From Treponema sp. (GTDB taxonomy: Bacteria > Spirochaetota > Spirochaetia > Treponematales > Breznakiellaceae), in the NCBI GenBank assembly GCA_031283905.1, contig JAITAW010000131.1, positions 1 through 7,686 on the forward strand: a DNA stretch of 7,686 nucleotides, in the 5' to 3' direction. Shown piece by piece: positions 1-5,895 of this stretch; position 1 is the stretch's first letter; each line of letters opens with the position of its first letter. The translations under genes and the position numbers were made by a program. The notes under the pieces are model-generated. The model ran no database searches, had not been told where the DNA came from, and was given only the letters and a program-made list of their open reading frames with translations.

Positions 1-426
1 ATGGTGGAGCCGATGGCGCAAGTGTTGTCAAATCTTGGCGTAAAAAACGCGCTTGTTGTGTACGGCGAAGACGGGCTTGACGAAATATCCGCAAGCGCGC
101 CGACGCGGGTATGCGAAGTACGGAATGGGCGTTTTTCATCGTATACCATTACGCCGGAGCAATTCGGTCTTGAACGTTGTAAAAAATCCGATATTGAAGG
201 CGGATCGCCGGAAGAAAACGCCCGCATCACCAGAGCCATTCTTGCGGGAGAACCGGGACCTAAACGCGATGCGGTGCTGTTGAATTCGGCGGCTGCGCTC
301 TATGTCGCGCATCCCGATTTTTCTATCATGGATGCCATTGGAGTGGCGCGGAAAACCATCGACAGCGGCAAAGCCGCCATGCAGTTGGAGCAGTTTATCG
401 CCCGCTCAAATGGACGCCTCCCATGA
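1..426 (+). CDS. trpD: Anthranilate phosphoribosyltransferase, C-terminal part (5' end outside window)
   Basis: TrpD transfers phosphoribosyl from PRPP to anthranilate, the second committed step of tryptophan synthesis, in the cytoplasm. The 141 visible residues match the C-terminal alpha/beta domain of the family. The VVYGEDGLDEIS segment (residues 19-30) carries the Asp-Glu pair (D27-E28) that binds Mg-PRPP. It is followed by a FGL segment, GG..EENA (67-74), RDAVLLNSAAALYVA (89-103) and an IDSGKA helix near the end. Full-length TrpD is about 340 residues, so roughly 200 are missing upstream. The ATG at base 1 is probably an internal codon, because in the family VEPMAQVL lies mid-protein. 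The stop TGA overlaps the trpC start as ATGA, which indicates translational coupling. Identification is by family motifs; the enzyme half seen looks intact. Confidence 0.93.
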   Translation: MVEPMAQVLSNLGVKNALVVYGEDGLDEISASAPTRVCEVRNGRFSSYTITPEQFGLERCKKSDIEGGSPEENARITRAILAGEPGPKRDAVLLNSAAALYVAHPDFSIMDAIGVARKTIDSGKAAMQLEQFIARSNGRLP

Positions 427-1226
427 GCGCGATTCTTGACGCCATTGTTGCTCACGTGTACGAACGACTGTACGCGGCAATGGCGGCGCGGACGTTCGCG
501 GACATTGAGGCAGCCGCGTTCTCGCGGCGAGAAGGGAAACCGTCCTTTGCCTTTGAACACGCGCTTTCCGCGCCGGGGCTTTCGTTTATCTGCGAAGTGA
601 AAAAAGCCTCCCCTTCAAAAGGCGTTATCGCGCAAGACTTTCCGTATCTCCAGATTGCCAGGGAATACGAAAAAGCCGGTGCGCAGGCAATTTCAGTACT
701 CACGGAGCCGAAGTATTTTTTTGGAAGCGATGGTTATTTGCGGGAGATTGCTACGGAGATCGGACTTCCCGTGCTGCGGAAAGATTTCGTGGTAGACCGT
801 TGGCAGGTGTATGAGGCGGCGGCGCTTGGCGCAGAGGCGGTTCTCCTCATCTGCGCGATCCTTGACCGGGATACTCTAGCCCAGTGCCTCTGCGACTGCG
901 ACCGGCTGGGCATTTCCGCGCTCGTTGAGACACGCTCGGAAACGGAAATCCATATGGCTGTGGATGCGGGAGCGCGTGTGATCGGCGTGAACAATCGTGA
1001 TTTACATACATTTCAGGTAGACCTTGCGGCAAGTGCGCGGCTCAGGCGCTTTATTCCCGATTCCGCGCTTTTTGTGTCGGAAAGCGGCGTTAAAACCCAT
1101 GCGGATATCCGCGTGCTTATGGAACACGGCGCGGGTGAACACGCGCTTGACGCGGCGCTTATCGGTGAAAGCTGTATGCGCTCCAGCGATAAAGCGCGGT
1201 ATTTGTCCGAGTTACGAGGGCGCTAA
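423..1226 (+). CDS. trpC: Indole-3-glycerol phosphate synthase
   Basis: TrpC closes the ring of CDRP to indole-3-glycerol phosphate with loss of CO2 and water. The 267-residue product has the usual length of a monofunctional enzyme and a full (beta/alpha)8 motif set. CEVKKASPSKG (57-67) supplies E58, K60 and the S-P-S substrate loop. LRKDF (118-122) carries the catalytic-acid lysine K120. LVE (167-169) carries the catalytic glutamate E169. GVNNRDL (188-194) carries N190 and R192, and SESG (219-222) the phosphate-binding E220-S221. IGES (247-250) ends the barrel. Residue roles are transferred from the archaeal TrpC family. The ATG overlaps the trpD stop by four bases. The last loop (HGAGEHALD, 235-243) is slightly longer than I would expect. 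A 19-base piece of this gene (1015-1033) recurs after its stop codon. Confidence 0.96.
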   Translation: MSAILDAIVAHVYERLYAAMAARTFADIEAAAFSRREGKPSFAFEHALSAPGLSFICEVKKASPSKGVIAQDFPYLQIAREYEKAGAQAISVLTEPKYFFGSDGYLREIATEIGLPVLRKDFVVDRWQVYEAAALGAEAVLLICAILDRDTLAQCLCDCDRLGISALVETRSETEIHMAVDAGARVIGVNNRDLHTFQVDLAASARLRRFIPDSALFVSESGVKTHADIRVLMEHGAGEHALDAALIGESCMRSSDKARYLSELRGR

Positions 1227-1292
1227 AGGAAAACCTTTTAGGTAGACCTTGCGGCAAGCGCACGATGCGCGAGGCGCTAAAGGAAACGTGGA
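1227..1292 (+). repeat. trpC-trpF spacer built from copied trpC tail sequence
   Basis: This 66-base spacer contains a perfect 19-base copy (1240-1258, aggtagaccttgcggcaag) of trpC bases 1015-1033. Further on it contains a near copy (1270-1286) of the trpC stop region at 1215-1232, the shared core being GGCGCTAAAGGAAA. The simplest reading is tandem duplication of about 225 bases of trpC 3' end, followed by internal deletion. The second AAAGGA (1279-1284) lies 8 bases before the trpF ATG and serves as its Shine-Dalgarno site; the original copy sits just after the trpC stop. Confidence 0.7.
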
Positions 1293-1892
1293 ATGACCAT
1301 AAAAATTTGCGGACTTTTCCGCGAAGATGACATATCTTTTGCAAACGAGGCGCTTCCCGATTACATTGGTTTTGTATTCACCGAAAGCAGGCGCTCTGTA
1401 TCGATCCGGCAGGCAGCGTCTCTCCGCGAAAAACTCAATCCCGCGATTGTACCGGTCGGCGTCTTTGTCAACGCGCCGCCTGAGTTGCCGCTCTCGCTTG
1501 CGCGTGACGGCGTTATCGGCGCGGCGCAACTTCATGGAAATGAAGATGAAGCGTATATTATGCGCGTCAAAGCGAAAACCAACGTACCGGTGATACGCGC
1601 TATTCGGGTGCGTTCCCACACCGATATTGAAGCGGGTGAAAACAGCGCGGCGGACTACCTTTTACTCGATTCGAGCGGGGGGAGCGGGAAACGTTTTGAC
1701 TGGAGCGTTATCGGCGCGTGTGCCAAGCCCTACTTTCTCGCGGGCGGAATCAGCGCGGCTACTATTGTTGGGGCGCTTTCCTACCGTCCATTCGGCATTG
1801 ATGTTTCAAGCGGAGCGGAAACCCTCGGAGTAAAAGACCTTGGAAAAATGCTCGCGCTTGTCAACGCGGTGCGAATGGCTTCAACGCCATAA
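1293..1892 (+). CDS. trpF: Phosphoribosylanthranilate isomerase
   Basis: TrpF isomerises phosphoribosylanthranilate to CDRP, between the TrpD and TrpC steps. The 199-residue product matches the usual size of a free-standing enzyme. KICGL at the N terminus holds the catalytic base C6. GVFVN (56-60) and QLHG (79-82) are classic strand motifs. LLLDSSGGSGKRFDW (123-137) holds the catalytic acid D126 and a phosphate loop. LAGGI (149-153) and GIDVSSGAE (168-176) complete the phosphate-binding site. The ATG is supported by AGGA eight bases upstream. The gene is intact. It would normally be followed by trpB and trpA in such operons; here it is followed by over 1.1 kb without a convincing gene. Confidence 0.96.
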   Translation: MTIKICGLFREDDISFANEALPDYIGFVFTESRRSVSIRQAASLREKLNPAIVPVGVFVNAPPELPLSLARDGVIGAAQLHGNEDEAYIMRVKAKTNVPVIRAIRVRSHTDIEAGENSAADYLLLDSSGGSGKRFDWSVIGACAKPYFLAGGISAATIVGALSYRPFGIDVSSGAETLGVKDLGKMLALVNAVRMASTP

Positions 1893-2071
1893 CGAAACGC
1901 GGCGATACGTTCTATTGAGTAAATCCCAGCGTACTTATACGCGAGCAAAGCCTTTTCTAAAACTAACCGGATGGGGTATTGACAAGCGGAATGCTATGGT
2001 ATATGCCTTTAAAAGGCATTAACCGTATTCCAAAGATAGTAAGGAACAAACATTTTATTCGCAGTGGGGTC
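1893..2071 (+). other. Post-trpF gap with small palindromes, no gene seen
   Basis: No start-plus-RBS combination or protein family is recognisable. It holds a 5-bp hairpin GCGTA-ctta-TACGC (1929-1942) just after trpF and a tight palindrome ATGCCTTT-a-AAAGGCAT at about 2003-2019. Neither is followed by a T-run, so no intrinsic terminator for the trp genes can be called here. A 61-codon open frame starting inside trpF in another frame crosses it and is taken as chance. Confidence 0.5.
1979..2007 (+). promoter_or_regulatory. Candidate sigma-70-type promoter
   Basis: A consensus -35 TTGACA (1979-1984) is followed by TATATG (2000-2005, spacer 15) or TATGCC (2002-2007, spacer 17). Transcription would enter the palindrome cluster at 2072-2260, not a recognised gene. 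The -10 match is poor, so this may be chance. Confidence 0.3.
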
Positions 2072-2116
2072 TAATACCGCGCCCTAGGGCATCCCCTCAG
2101 GCGGGAAGGTTCATTA
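2072..2116 (+). repeat. REP-like palindromic unit A
   Basis: The unit starts with TAATACC (2072-2078), has the perfect palindrome GCCCTAGGGC (2081-2090), and ends with GTTCATTA (2109-2116). The opening motif recurs in unit B and the closing motif in unit C, suggesting a dispersed short repeat family. Membership of a known REP or MITE family cannot be established from this window. Confidence 0.45.
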
Positions 2117-2133
2117 AGGGCGTAGCCCTTTTT
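2115..2133 (+). terminator. Possible intrinsic terminator hairpin
   Basis: The stem AAGGGC (2116-2121) pairs with GCCCTT (2125-2130) across a GTA loop, and the 3' arm runs into further T residues. The stem is short (6 bp) and the T-tract is interrupted by GGG, so efficiency is doubtful. It could end transcripts reading out of trpF or from the candidate promoter at 1979. Confidence 0.35.
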
Positions 2134-2138
2134 GGGTT

Positions 2139-2160
2139 TAATACCTCGCCCCTTGGGGCG
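2139..2160 (+). repeat. REP-like palindromic unit B
   Basis: TAATACC (2139-2145) is followed by the hairpin CGCCC-CTTG-GGGCG (2147-2160). The CTTG tetraloop is the same as in unit C, and the opening motif the same as in unit A. No closing GTTCATTA is present, so the unit may be partial. Confidence 0.45.
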
Positions 2161-2173
2161 CTTCTTACTGGGG

Positions 2174-2196
2174 TGCGGGGGATTTGTTCCCCCGCA
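2174..2196. repeat. GC-rich hairpin with 8-bp perfect stem
   Basis: TGCGGGGG (2174-2181) pairs with CCCCCGCA (2189-2196) across a 7-base loop. No T-run follows on either strand, so it is not an obvious terminator. An AAGGAG at 2213-2218 follows, but no ATG, GTG or TTG lies at the right distance. A gene start may once have been here. Confidence 0.5.
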
Positions 2197-2226
2197 TACG
2201 CAAAAAGATTTCAAGGAGAAATCATC

Positions 2227-2260
2227 GATACCGCAGGGCTTGCCCTGCGGTTGTTCATTA
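2227..2260 (+). repeat. REP-like palindromic unit C
   Basis: GATACC opens the unit. The hairpin CCGCAGGG-CTTG-CCCTGCGG (2231-2250) follows and GTTCATTA (2253-2260) closes it. The order of opening motif, palindrome and GTTCATTA matches unit A, and the CTTG loop matches unit B. Confidence 0.5.
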
Positions 2261-2565
2261 TATGCTTTTTCCTCTTCGACAGGTTGACGGTTTTTAGCAG
2301 GCTTTACCGGTATCCTTCTATCCCAAGGTATCCAGGCGGCCGTTAGGCGGTATCGAACCGCCAGCGCCTTTCCCTACGGTATCTTTATATATTTTGAAAC
2401 CGCGTCCGCCGCACCCGGCTTCTTGTACGTTGACGATGTCCGTACCGTTCCTTTCAATTATTACCCGGCTTTCCGGCCTTCTTTCGGGCGGTTCACGTGG
2501 CTTTCCTCGGCGTCTTCCGCGATATACCGGATCGGGCCCGGTTTTCTTTTCAACGCTTTTTCCCC

Positions 2566-2587
2566 GCCCGCCGGATTGCCGGCGGGC
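2566..2587. repeat. Hairpin with 9-bp perfect GC stem
   Basis: GCCCGCCGG (2566-2574) pairs perfectly with CCGGCGGGC (2579-2587) across an ATTG loop. It lies 11 bases before another long hairpin (2599-2625), so the two may be one structural unit. No T-tract follows. Confidence 0.6.
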
Positions 2588-2598
2588 CGCGCCCTTAC

Positions 2599-2625
2599 GG
2601 ACGGTATCCTGCCGCGATACCGTCC
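2599..2625. repeat. Hairpin with 10-bp perfect stem
   Basis: GGACGGTATC (2599-2608) pairs perfectly with GATACCGTCC (2616-2625) across the loop CTGCCGC. Its arms contain GGTATC/GATACC, the hexamer repeated elsewhere in this gap. Confidence 0.6.
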
Positions 2626-3017
2626 GCCGCCCACTATTCCCGTAAGTATTTTAAGGCAATGTACGCGGCCCGTCTTCCGGCATCGATCGGTTCGGGATGT
2701 CTGCCTCCGTTTTTACGCAACGCGCCGGACTCCTTTTGGAGAATCGGTGGCATTTTACGAAAAGCGCCCGGTTTTACCCCCTACAACCGTTTGAAAACAA
2801 CCGCTTTGGCTCCGTCATCTCTTTTTCCTTTCCCACGCCGTCATTATACCGTCCTTGTGGTTGTTAAAATTATGGATATTGTATGGGCGGTACCGCACAT
2901 AACGGGACTGTGCTTCGCCGACCGCTGGGCGGACCGTATCCCGTCCAAGTAGATCAGTCGCTATGCTTCATTCCCGCGCCGTTGCTTCGGGCAACCGCCG
3001 TCAAACAAGCGCGTCTC

Positions 3018-3046
3018 TTGTAAAAGTTTTTGTAAGAGGCTATAGT
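3018..3046 (+). promoter_or_regulatory. Promoter of aspS
   Basis: TTGTAA (3018-3023; 4 of 6 to consensus) and TATAGT (3041-3046; 5 of 6) are separated by exactly 17 bases. The predicted start of transcription, about 7 bases after the -10 box, falls at roughly 3053, on or next to the ATG at 3054. The mRNA would therefore be leaderless or have a leader of about ten bases. An imperfect inverted repeat with two G-U pairs (about 3015-3038) overlaps the promoter. Confidence 0.6.
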
Positions 3047-3053
3047 ATCCCCC

Positions 3054-4865
3054 ATGGAAACCATGAAACGTACAGTAACCTGCGGAGATCTCCGTGTGGA
3101 TCGCGCATACCAAACGGTGGTATTAAACGGCTGGGTCCACCGGAAACGGGATCACGGTGGCATTACGTTCATCAACCTACGCGACCGCTACGGCATTACC
3201 CAAGTGGTTGTGGATACGAAAACGGACACCGTAGTACCCGCCGCCGCTACAGTGCCCGATTTAAACGCGGTGGCGGCGGAACTGCGCAACGAGTACTGCA
3301 TAGCCGTGGAAGGGGTCGTCAGATTGCGTCCTGAAGAGATGGCTAATCCCGCCATGCCCACCGGCGCCGTTGAAGTGCTTGCGTCAAAGATCGTCATCTT
3401 GAATAGATCGGAGCCGCTCCCTTTCCAAATTGACGATGAGATCAATGCCAGCGAAGATCTCCGGCTCACCTACCGGTACCTTGATATGCGTTCAGAACAT
3501 ATACAGAGGCGCATCAAGCTGCGAAGCGATGTCACCTTCGCGGTGCGCGAGTTTATGATTAAGCAGGGATTCTACGAAATAGAGACCCCCACCTTTATAA
3601 AACCAACGCCGGAAGGCGCGCGGGACTACCTTGTGCCTTCCCGCCTGTATGCGGGCAAATTCTACGCCCTGCCTCAATCGCCCCAACTCTACAAACAGAT
3701 ACTCATGGCGGGCGGTTTTGACAAATATTTTCAGATTGCCCGCTGCTACCGCGACGAGGACTCCCGTGGGGACAGACAGCCGGAGTTTACCCAAATCGAC
3801 ATAGAAATGTCCTTTGTGAGCAGGGACGATGTTCTTTCCATAACGGAACGGCTTATGAGGTATGTTTTTATGAAAACACTCAACATTGCGCTCCCCGAAC
3901 GGTTCAAACGTCTTACATGGAAGGAATCGCAGGAAAAATACGGCAGCGACAAGCCCGATCTCCGCTTTGGCATGGAGTTGCGCGACTTTGCGCCCTATGT
4001 CGAAGCGGGCGGCTTTCAGGCGTTTAAGGACGCGCTTGCCGGGGGCGGCGGCGTCAAAGCGCTTGTGGTACGCGGCGGAGCGGACTATTCGCGCAAGCGG
4101 ATCGAGGAGCTTGAAGCTCACGCAAAGATTTACAAGGCGAAAGGCATGGCGTGGATGAAAACGACCGGTGACGCGGCGCACAACGTTGCGCTGGAAGGCG
4201 GCGTTGCAAAATTCTTCACGGCAAACGCCGGGGATATTATCACAGGGCTTGACGCGGCTTCAGGCGACATTATCCTCATTGTTGCCGATGCGAAGCGGAA
4301 AATCGCCAATGCCGCGCTTGGAGCCGTACGCGCGAAGCTGGGCAAAGACCTGCGCCTCGCCGATCCCCGCGCGTTTGAATTCGTGTGGATCGTGGATTTC
4401 CCGCTCTTTGAATTCAACGAGGAGGAAAACCACTGGGAAGCGGCGCACCACCTGTTCTCGTATCCGCAGGAGCAGTACCATGATATGCTGGAAAGCGATC
4501 CGGGCGCGGTTCTGGGCGATCTCTATGACCTCGTTCTTAACGGGTACGAGTTGGCGTCAGGCTCCATCCGGGTGCATAATCCTGAACTCCAGAAGCGTAT
4601 TTTCTCCATTGCCGGTATATCCCCGGAGGACGCGGAGCGGAAATTCGGCTTCCTTACCAACGCATTCAAGTACGGAGCGCCCCCGCACGGCGGTATCGCG
4701 CCCGGACTTGACCGCCTCGTCATGCTCATGGCGGGCGAGACCTCCATTAAAGAGGTCATTGCCTTTCCGAAAAACTCCTTCGCGGTAAGTCCTATGGATG
4801 ACTGCCCCTGCGAGGTTGAACAGAAACAGTTGGACGAACTGCATGTGGTTGTCCGTACGCCATGA
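3054..4865 (+). CDS. aspS: Aspartyl-tRNA synthetase (bacterial type)
   Basis: AspRS charges tRNA(Asp) in the cytoplasm. The 603-residue product has the full bacterial layout. An N-terminal OB-fold anticodon domain (about 5-115) contains GWVHRKRDHGG. Class II motif 1 is near RYLDMRSEHIQRR, with flipping-loop TPEGARDYLVPSR (185-197) and LPQSPQLYKQ (206-215). Motif 2 contains ARCYRDEDSRGDRQPEFTQ (229-247). The GAD insertion spans about 290-430, and motif 3 is GIAPGLDRL (547-555). His34 in RDHGG replaces the leucine of E. coli AspRS; in studied enzymes His here goes with non-discriminating activity, which also makes Asp-tRNA(Asn) for GatCAB. Two starts are possible: 3054 (no Shine-Dalgarno, near the predicted transcript start) or ATG 3063, which gives MKRTVTCGDLR as in relatives. 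The stop overlaps the next gene as ATGA. Confidence 0.97.
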   Translation: METMKRTVTCGDLRVDRAYQTVVLNGWVHRKRDHGGITFINLRDRYGITQVVVDTKTDTVVPAAATVPDLNAVAAELRNEYCIAVEGVVRLRPEEMANPAMPTGAVEVLASKIVILNRSEPLPFQIDDEINASEDLRLTYRYLDMRSEHIQRRIKLRSDVTFAVREFMIKQGFYEIETPTFIKPTPEGARDYLVPSRLYAGKFYALPQSPQLYKQILMAGGFDKYFQIARCYRDEDSRGDRQPEFTQIDIEMSFVSRDDVLSITERLMRYVFMKTLNIALPERFKRLTWKESQEKYGSDKPDLRFGMELRDFAPYVEAGGFQAFKDALAGGGGVKALVVRGGADYSRKRIEELEAHAKIYKAKGMAWMKTTGDAAHNVALEGGVAKFFTANAGDIITGLDAASGDIILIVADAKRKIANAALGAVRAKLGKDLRLADPRAFEFVWIVDFPLFEFNEEENHWEAAHHLFSYPQEQYHDMLESDPGAVLGDLYDLVLNGYELASGSIRVHNPELQKRIFSIAGISPEDAERKFGFLTNAFKYGAPPHGGIAPGLDRLVMLMAGETSIKEVIAFPKNSFAVSPMDDCPCEVEQKQLDELHVVVRTP

Positions 4866-5340
4866 TACGGCTGGCGCTTTTATTCCTTATATACCTATCG
4901 TTTATTAGCCTCGGATTGCCGGATTCTTTGGTGGGTTCGGCATGGCCTTCAATGTATAGCCAACTCGGTGTCCCTCCGCATTTCGTGGCTATATTTCGAT
5001 TGTCATCTGTAGCGGAACCGTTGTCTCAAGCGTACTCAGCGCAAGACTTATCGGGCGGTTTGGGACCGGCGTAGTAACGGTCGTAAGCGCTTCAATGATC
5101 GCCGCCGCGGCGCTGAACAACTACGTTGCCTTGCATTATAAAGCGAAACACATGAGCTGGCTGCACTGTTTCTGGGGCATCGGCGCTTCGGTATGACCGC
5201 TTATAATGGCGAGCTATTTAACACGCGGCGAATCATGGACGGACGGCAGCCGGACCATGGGCGTCCTGCAACTGTGCCTTGCCGCCCTGTTATTCATCAC
5301 GCTGCCCTTGTGGAAAAAAAGCGCGTCCCAAAACGGCAAA
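4862..5340 (+). pseudogene. Major facilitator superfamily transporter, decayed and truncated
   Basis: An ATG overlapping the aspS stop opens a hydrophobic N terminus (LFLIYLSFISLGLPDSLVGSAWP) typical of 12-helix MFS permeases. At about 4987-4989 the frame is lost; one extra G would join it to the +2-shifted continuation GYISIVICSGTVVSS. That frame runs through RLIGRFGTG, the MFS loop 2-3 basic motif. Near 5101-5112 sequence jumps directly to AALNNYVALHY...HMSWLHCFWG, which in relatives lies some 40-60 residues later, so an internal deletion is inferred. TGA at 5194-5196 interrupts GAS-V-*-PLIM, where GGA (Gly) would be expected. Homology fades after LPLWKK (about 5319), leaving about half a permease. 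The substrate is unknown. It was once translationally coupled to aspS, which makes relocation recent or decay in place likely. Confidence 0.85.
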
Positions 5341-5361
5341 GAGGCGCATGGCTGTGGTATC

Positions 5362-5598
5362 ATGCCCCAACTGGCGGATATTGAGGATGATACACCGTTC
5401 GCTATCTTTATGAATCCTAAACGGATACAACACGGAAACCGCAAAGGGATAGAGATAAAGAAGTTTGACGCTACCACGGAAAGTCTTGAGTATGGGGAAT
5501 TGTTCCTGCGGTTCCGTAAGCGGGACGGATTTCTTGTTACCCGGCCTGCGGGGAACATGGTGATCCTCAAGACTAAAGAGGCAAGCGGCGGGGCTTAA
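5362..5598 (+). CDS. Hypothetical protein or gene fragment fused behind the MFS remnant
   Basis: The frame that carries the end of the MFS remnant continues without a stop into 78 hydrophilic residues that do not resemble a transporter. These include TPFAIFMNPKRIQHGNRKG, GELFLRFRKRDGFLV and RPAGNMVILKTKE. I do not recognise the family; the beta-rich, charged pattern recalls small phage or element proteins. ATG 5362 is the best internal start but has no good Shine-Dalgarno site. This may therefore be the 3' part of a gene cut by the same rearrangement that truncated the MFS gene. Its stop overlaps, tail to tail by four bases, the stop of the minus-strand gene ending at 5595. It marks the border between the chromosomal genes and the accessory cassette. 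Confidence 0.5.
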   Translation: MPQLADIEDDTPFAIFMNPKRIQHGNRKGIEIKKFDATTESLEYGELFLRFRKRDGFLVTRPAGNMVILKTKEASGGA

Positions 5599-5810
5599 TA
5601 GTCCGCTCCTTTGCCTAACCGTCCCCTTATTTCGTCAAGAGTTTCATCGTTTGCGGGGCCTCCTTTGGGATAACCGGAATAGACATAGGTGTTATGCTTG
5701 AAGCTAAACCAGAAACCAACGGCTAGTAATTGCAGGCCGATTTCCGGTGAGACAAAACAGTAAACCCATGTCCCGATGATTTCCGCCCTACATTTCAGGC
5801 GTGTAACCAC
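5595..5810 (-). CDS. Small protein with C-terminal domain of J-domain-associated accessory proteins
   Basis: From GTG 5810 this encodes 71 residues with AEIIGTWVYC (9-18), an amphipathic GLQLLAVGFWFS segment (25-36), YVYSGYPKGG (42-51) and the tail DETLDEIRGRLG (55-66). From memory, this layout (E-x-x-G-[ST]-W, then G-F-x-[FW], then a Tyr/Trp-rich strand, then x-x-D-E-I-R-x-x-x-G) is the second half of small proteins of integrative elements. Those are often labelled DnaJ-like and carry a J-domain in front. Here the J-domain sits in a separate gene (6362-6523). AGAGGA lies 10 bases before the GTG, rather far. The frame stays open upstream to 6179, but that stretch is the shadow of the gene at 6172. 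The function of the domain is unknown. Confidence 0.6.
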   Translation of the reverse strand: MVTRLKCRAEIIGTWVYCFVSPEIGLQLLAVGFWFSFKHNTYVYSGYPKGGPANDETLDEIRGRLGKGADY

Positions 5811-5895
5811 TTTTTGTATGTCCTCTTTTTCAAGTGGCGGGAGAGGCTGGCCGGAATTCCGGTAAATACTATGTAGTAATATAAAGTGTTCAATT

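Larger units (their letters stand above)
2261..3013. other. Pyrimidine-rich, stop-poor, hairpin-bearing region; no confident gene
   Basis: About 750 bases hold no recognisable protein family. The plus strand is poor in A and in stop codons. It gives three mutually overlapping open frames (2394-2645, 2423-2794, 2497-2952) that cannot all be real and look like composition artefacts. On the minus strand a 110-codon frame (2650 down to a stop at 2318-2320) is open but contains no ATG or GTG, and TTG only at its very end. A second 57-codon minus frame with a GTG start covers 2634-2461. Strong inverted repeats occur at 2346-2362, 2566-2587, 2599-2625 and 2730-2741. GGTATC occurs five times (2309, 2327, 2349, 2378, 2603). 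A structured RNA, a decayed gene or a repeat graveyard are all possible. Confidence 0.4.

Noticed and set aside
2174..2196. Strong GC hairpin as a rho-independent terminator.
   Set aside because: No T-run follows on either strand.
2346..2362. Minus-strand GGCGG-TTCGATA-CCGCC resembles a tRNA T-arm.
   Set aside because: No matching acceptor, D-arm or anticodon arm can be found at the right distances, so it is only an inverted repeat.
2461..2634. Minus-strand 57-codon ORF with a GTG start.
   Set aside because: No ribosome site; overlaps another open minus frame with equally plausible composition; likely chance in a purine-rich strand.
2394..2952. Three overlapping plus-strand ORFs of 83, 123 and 151 codons.
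   Set aside because: All three frames are open at once, have no Shine-Dalgarno site and no family resemblance; they reflect low A content.
3492..4181. 229-codon antisense ORF inside aspS.
   Set aside because: Classic shadow of a GC-biased coding gene; aspS is unambiguous on the other strand.
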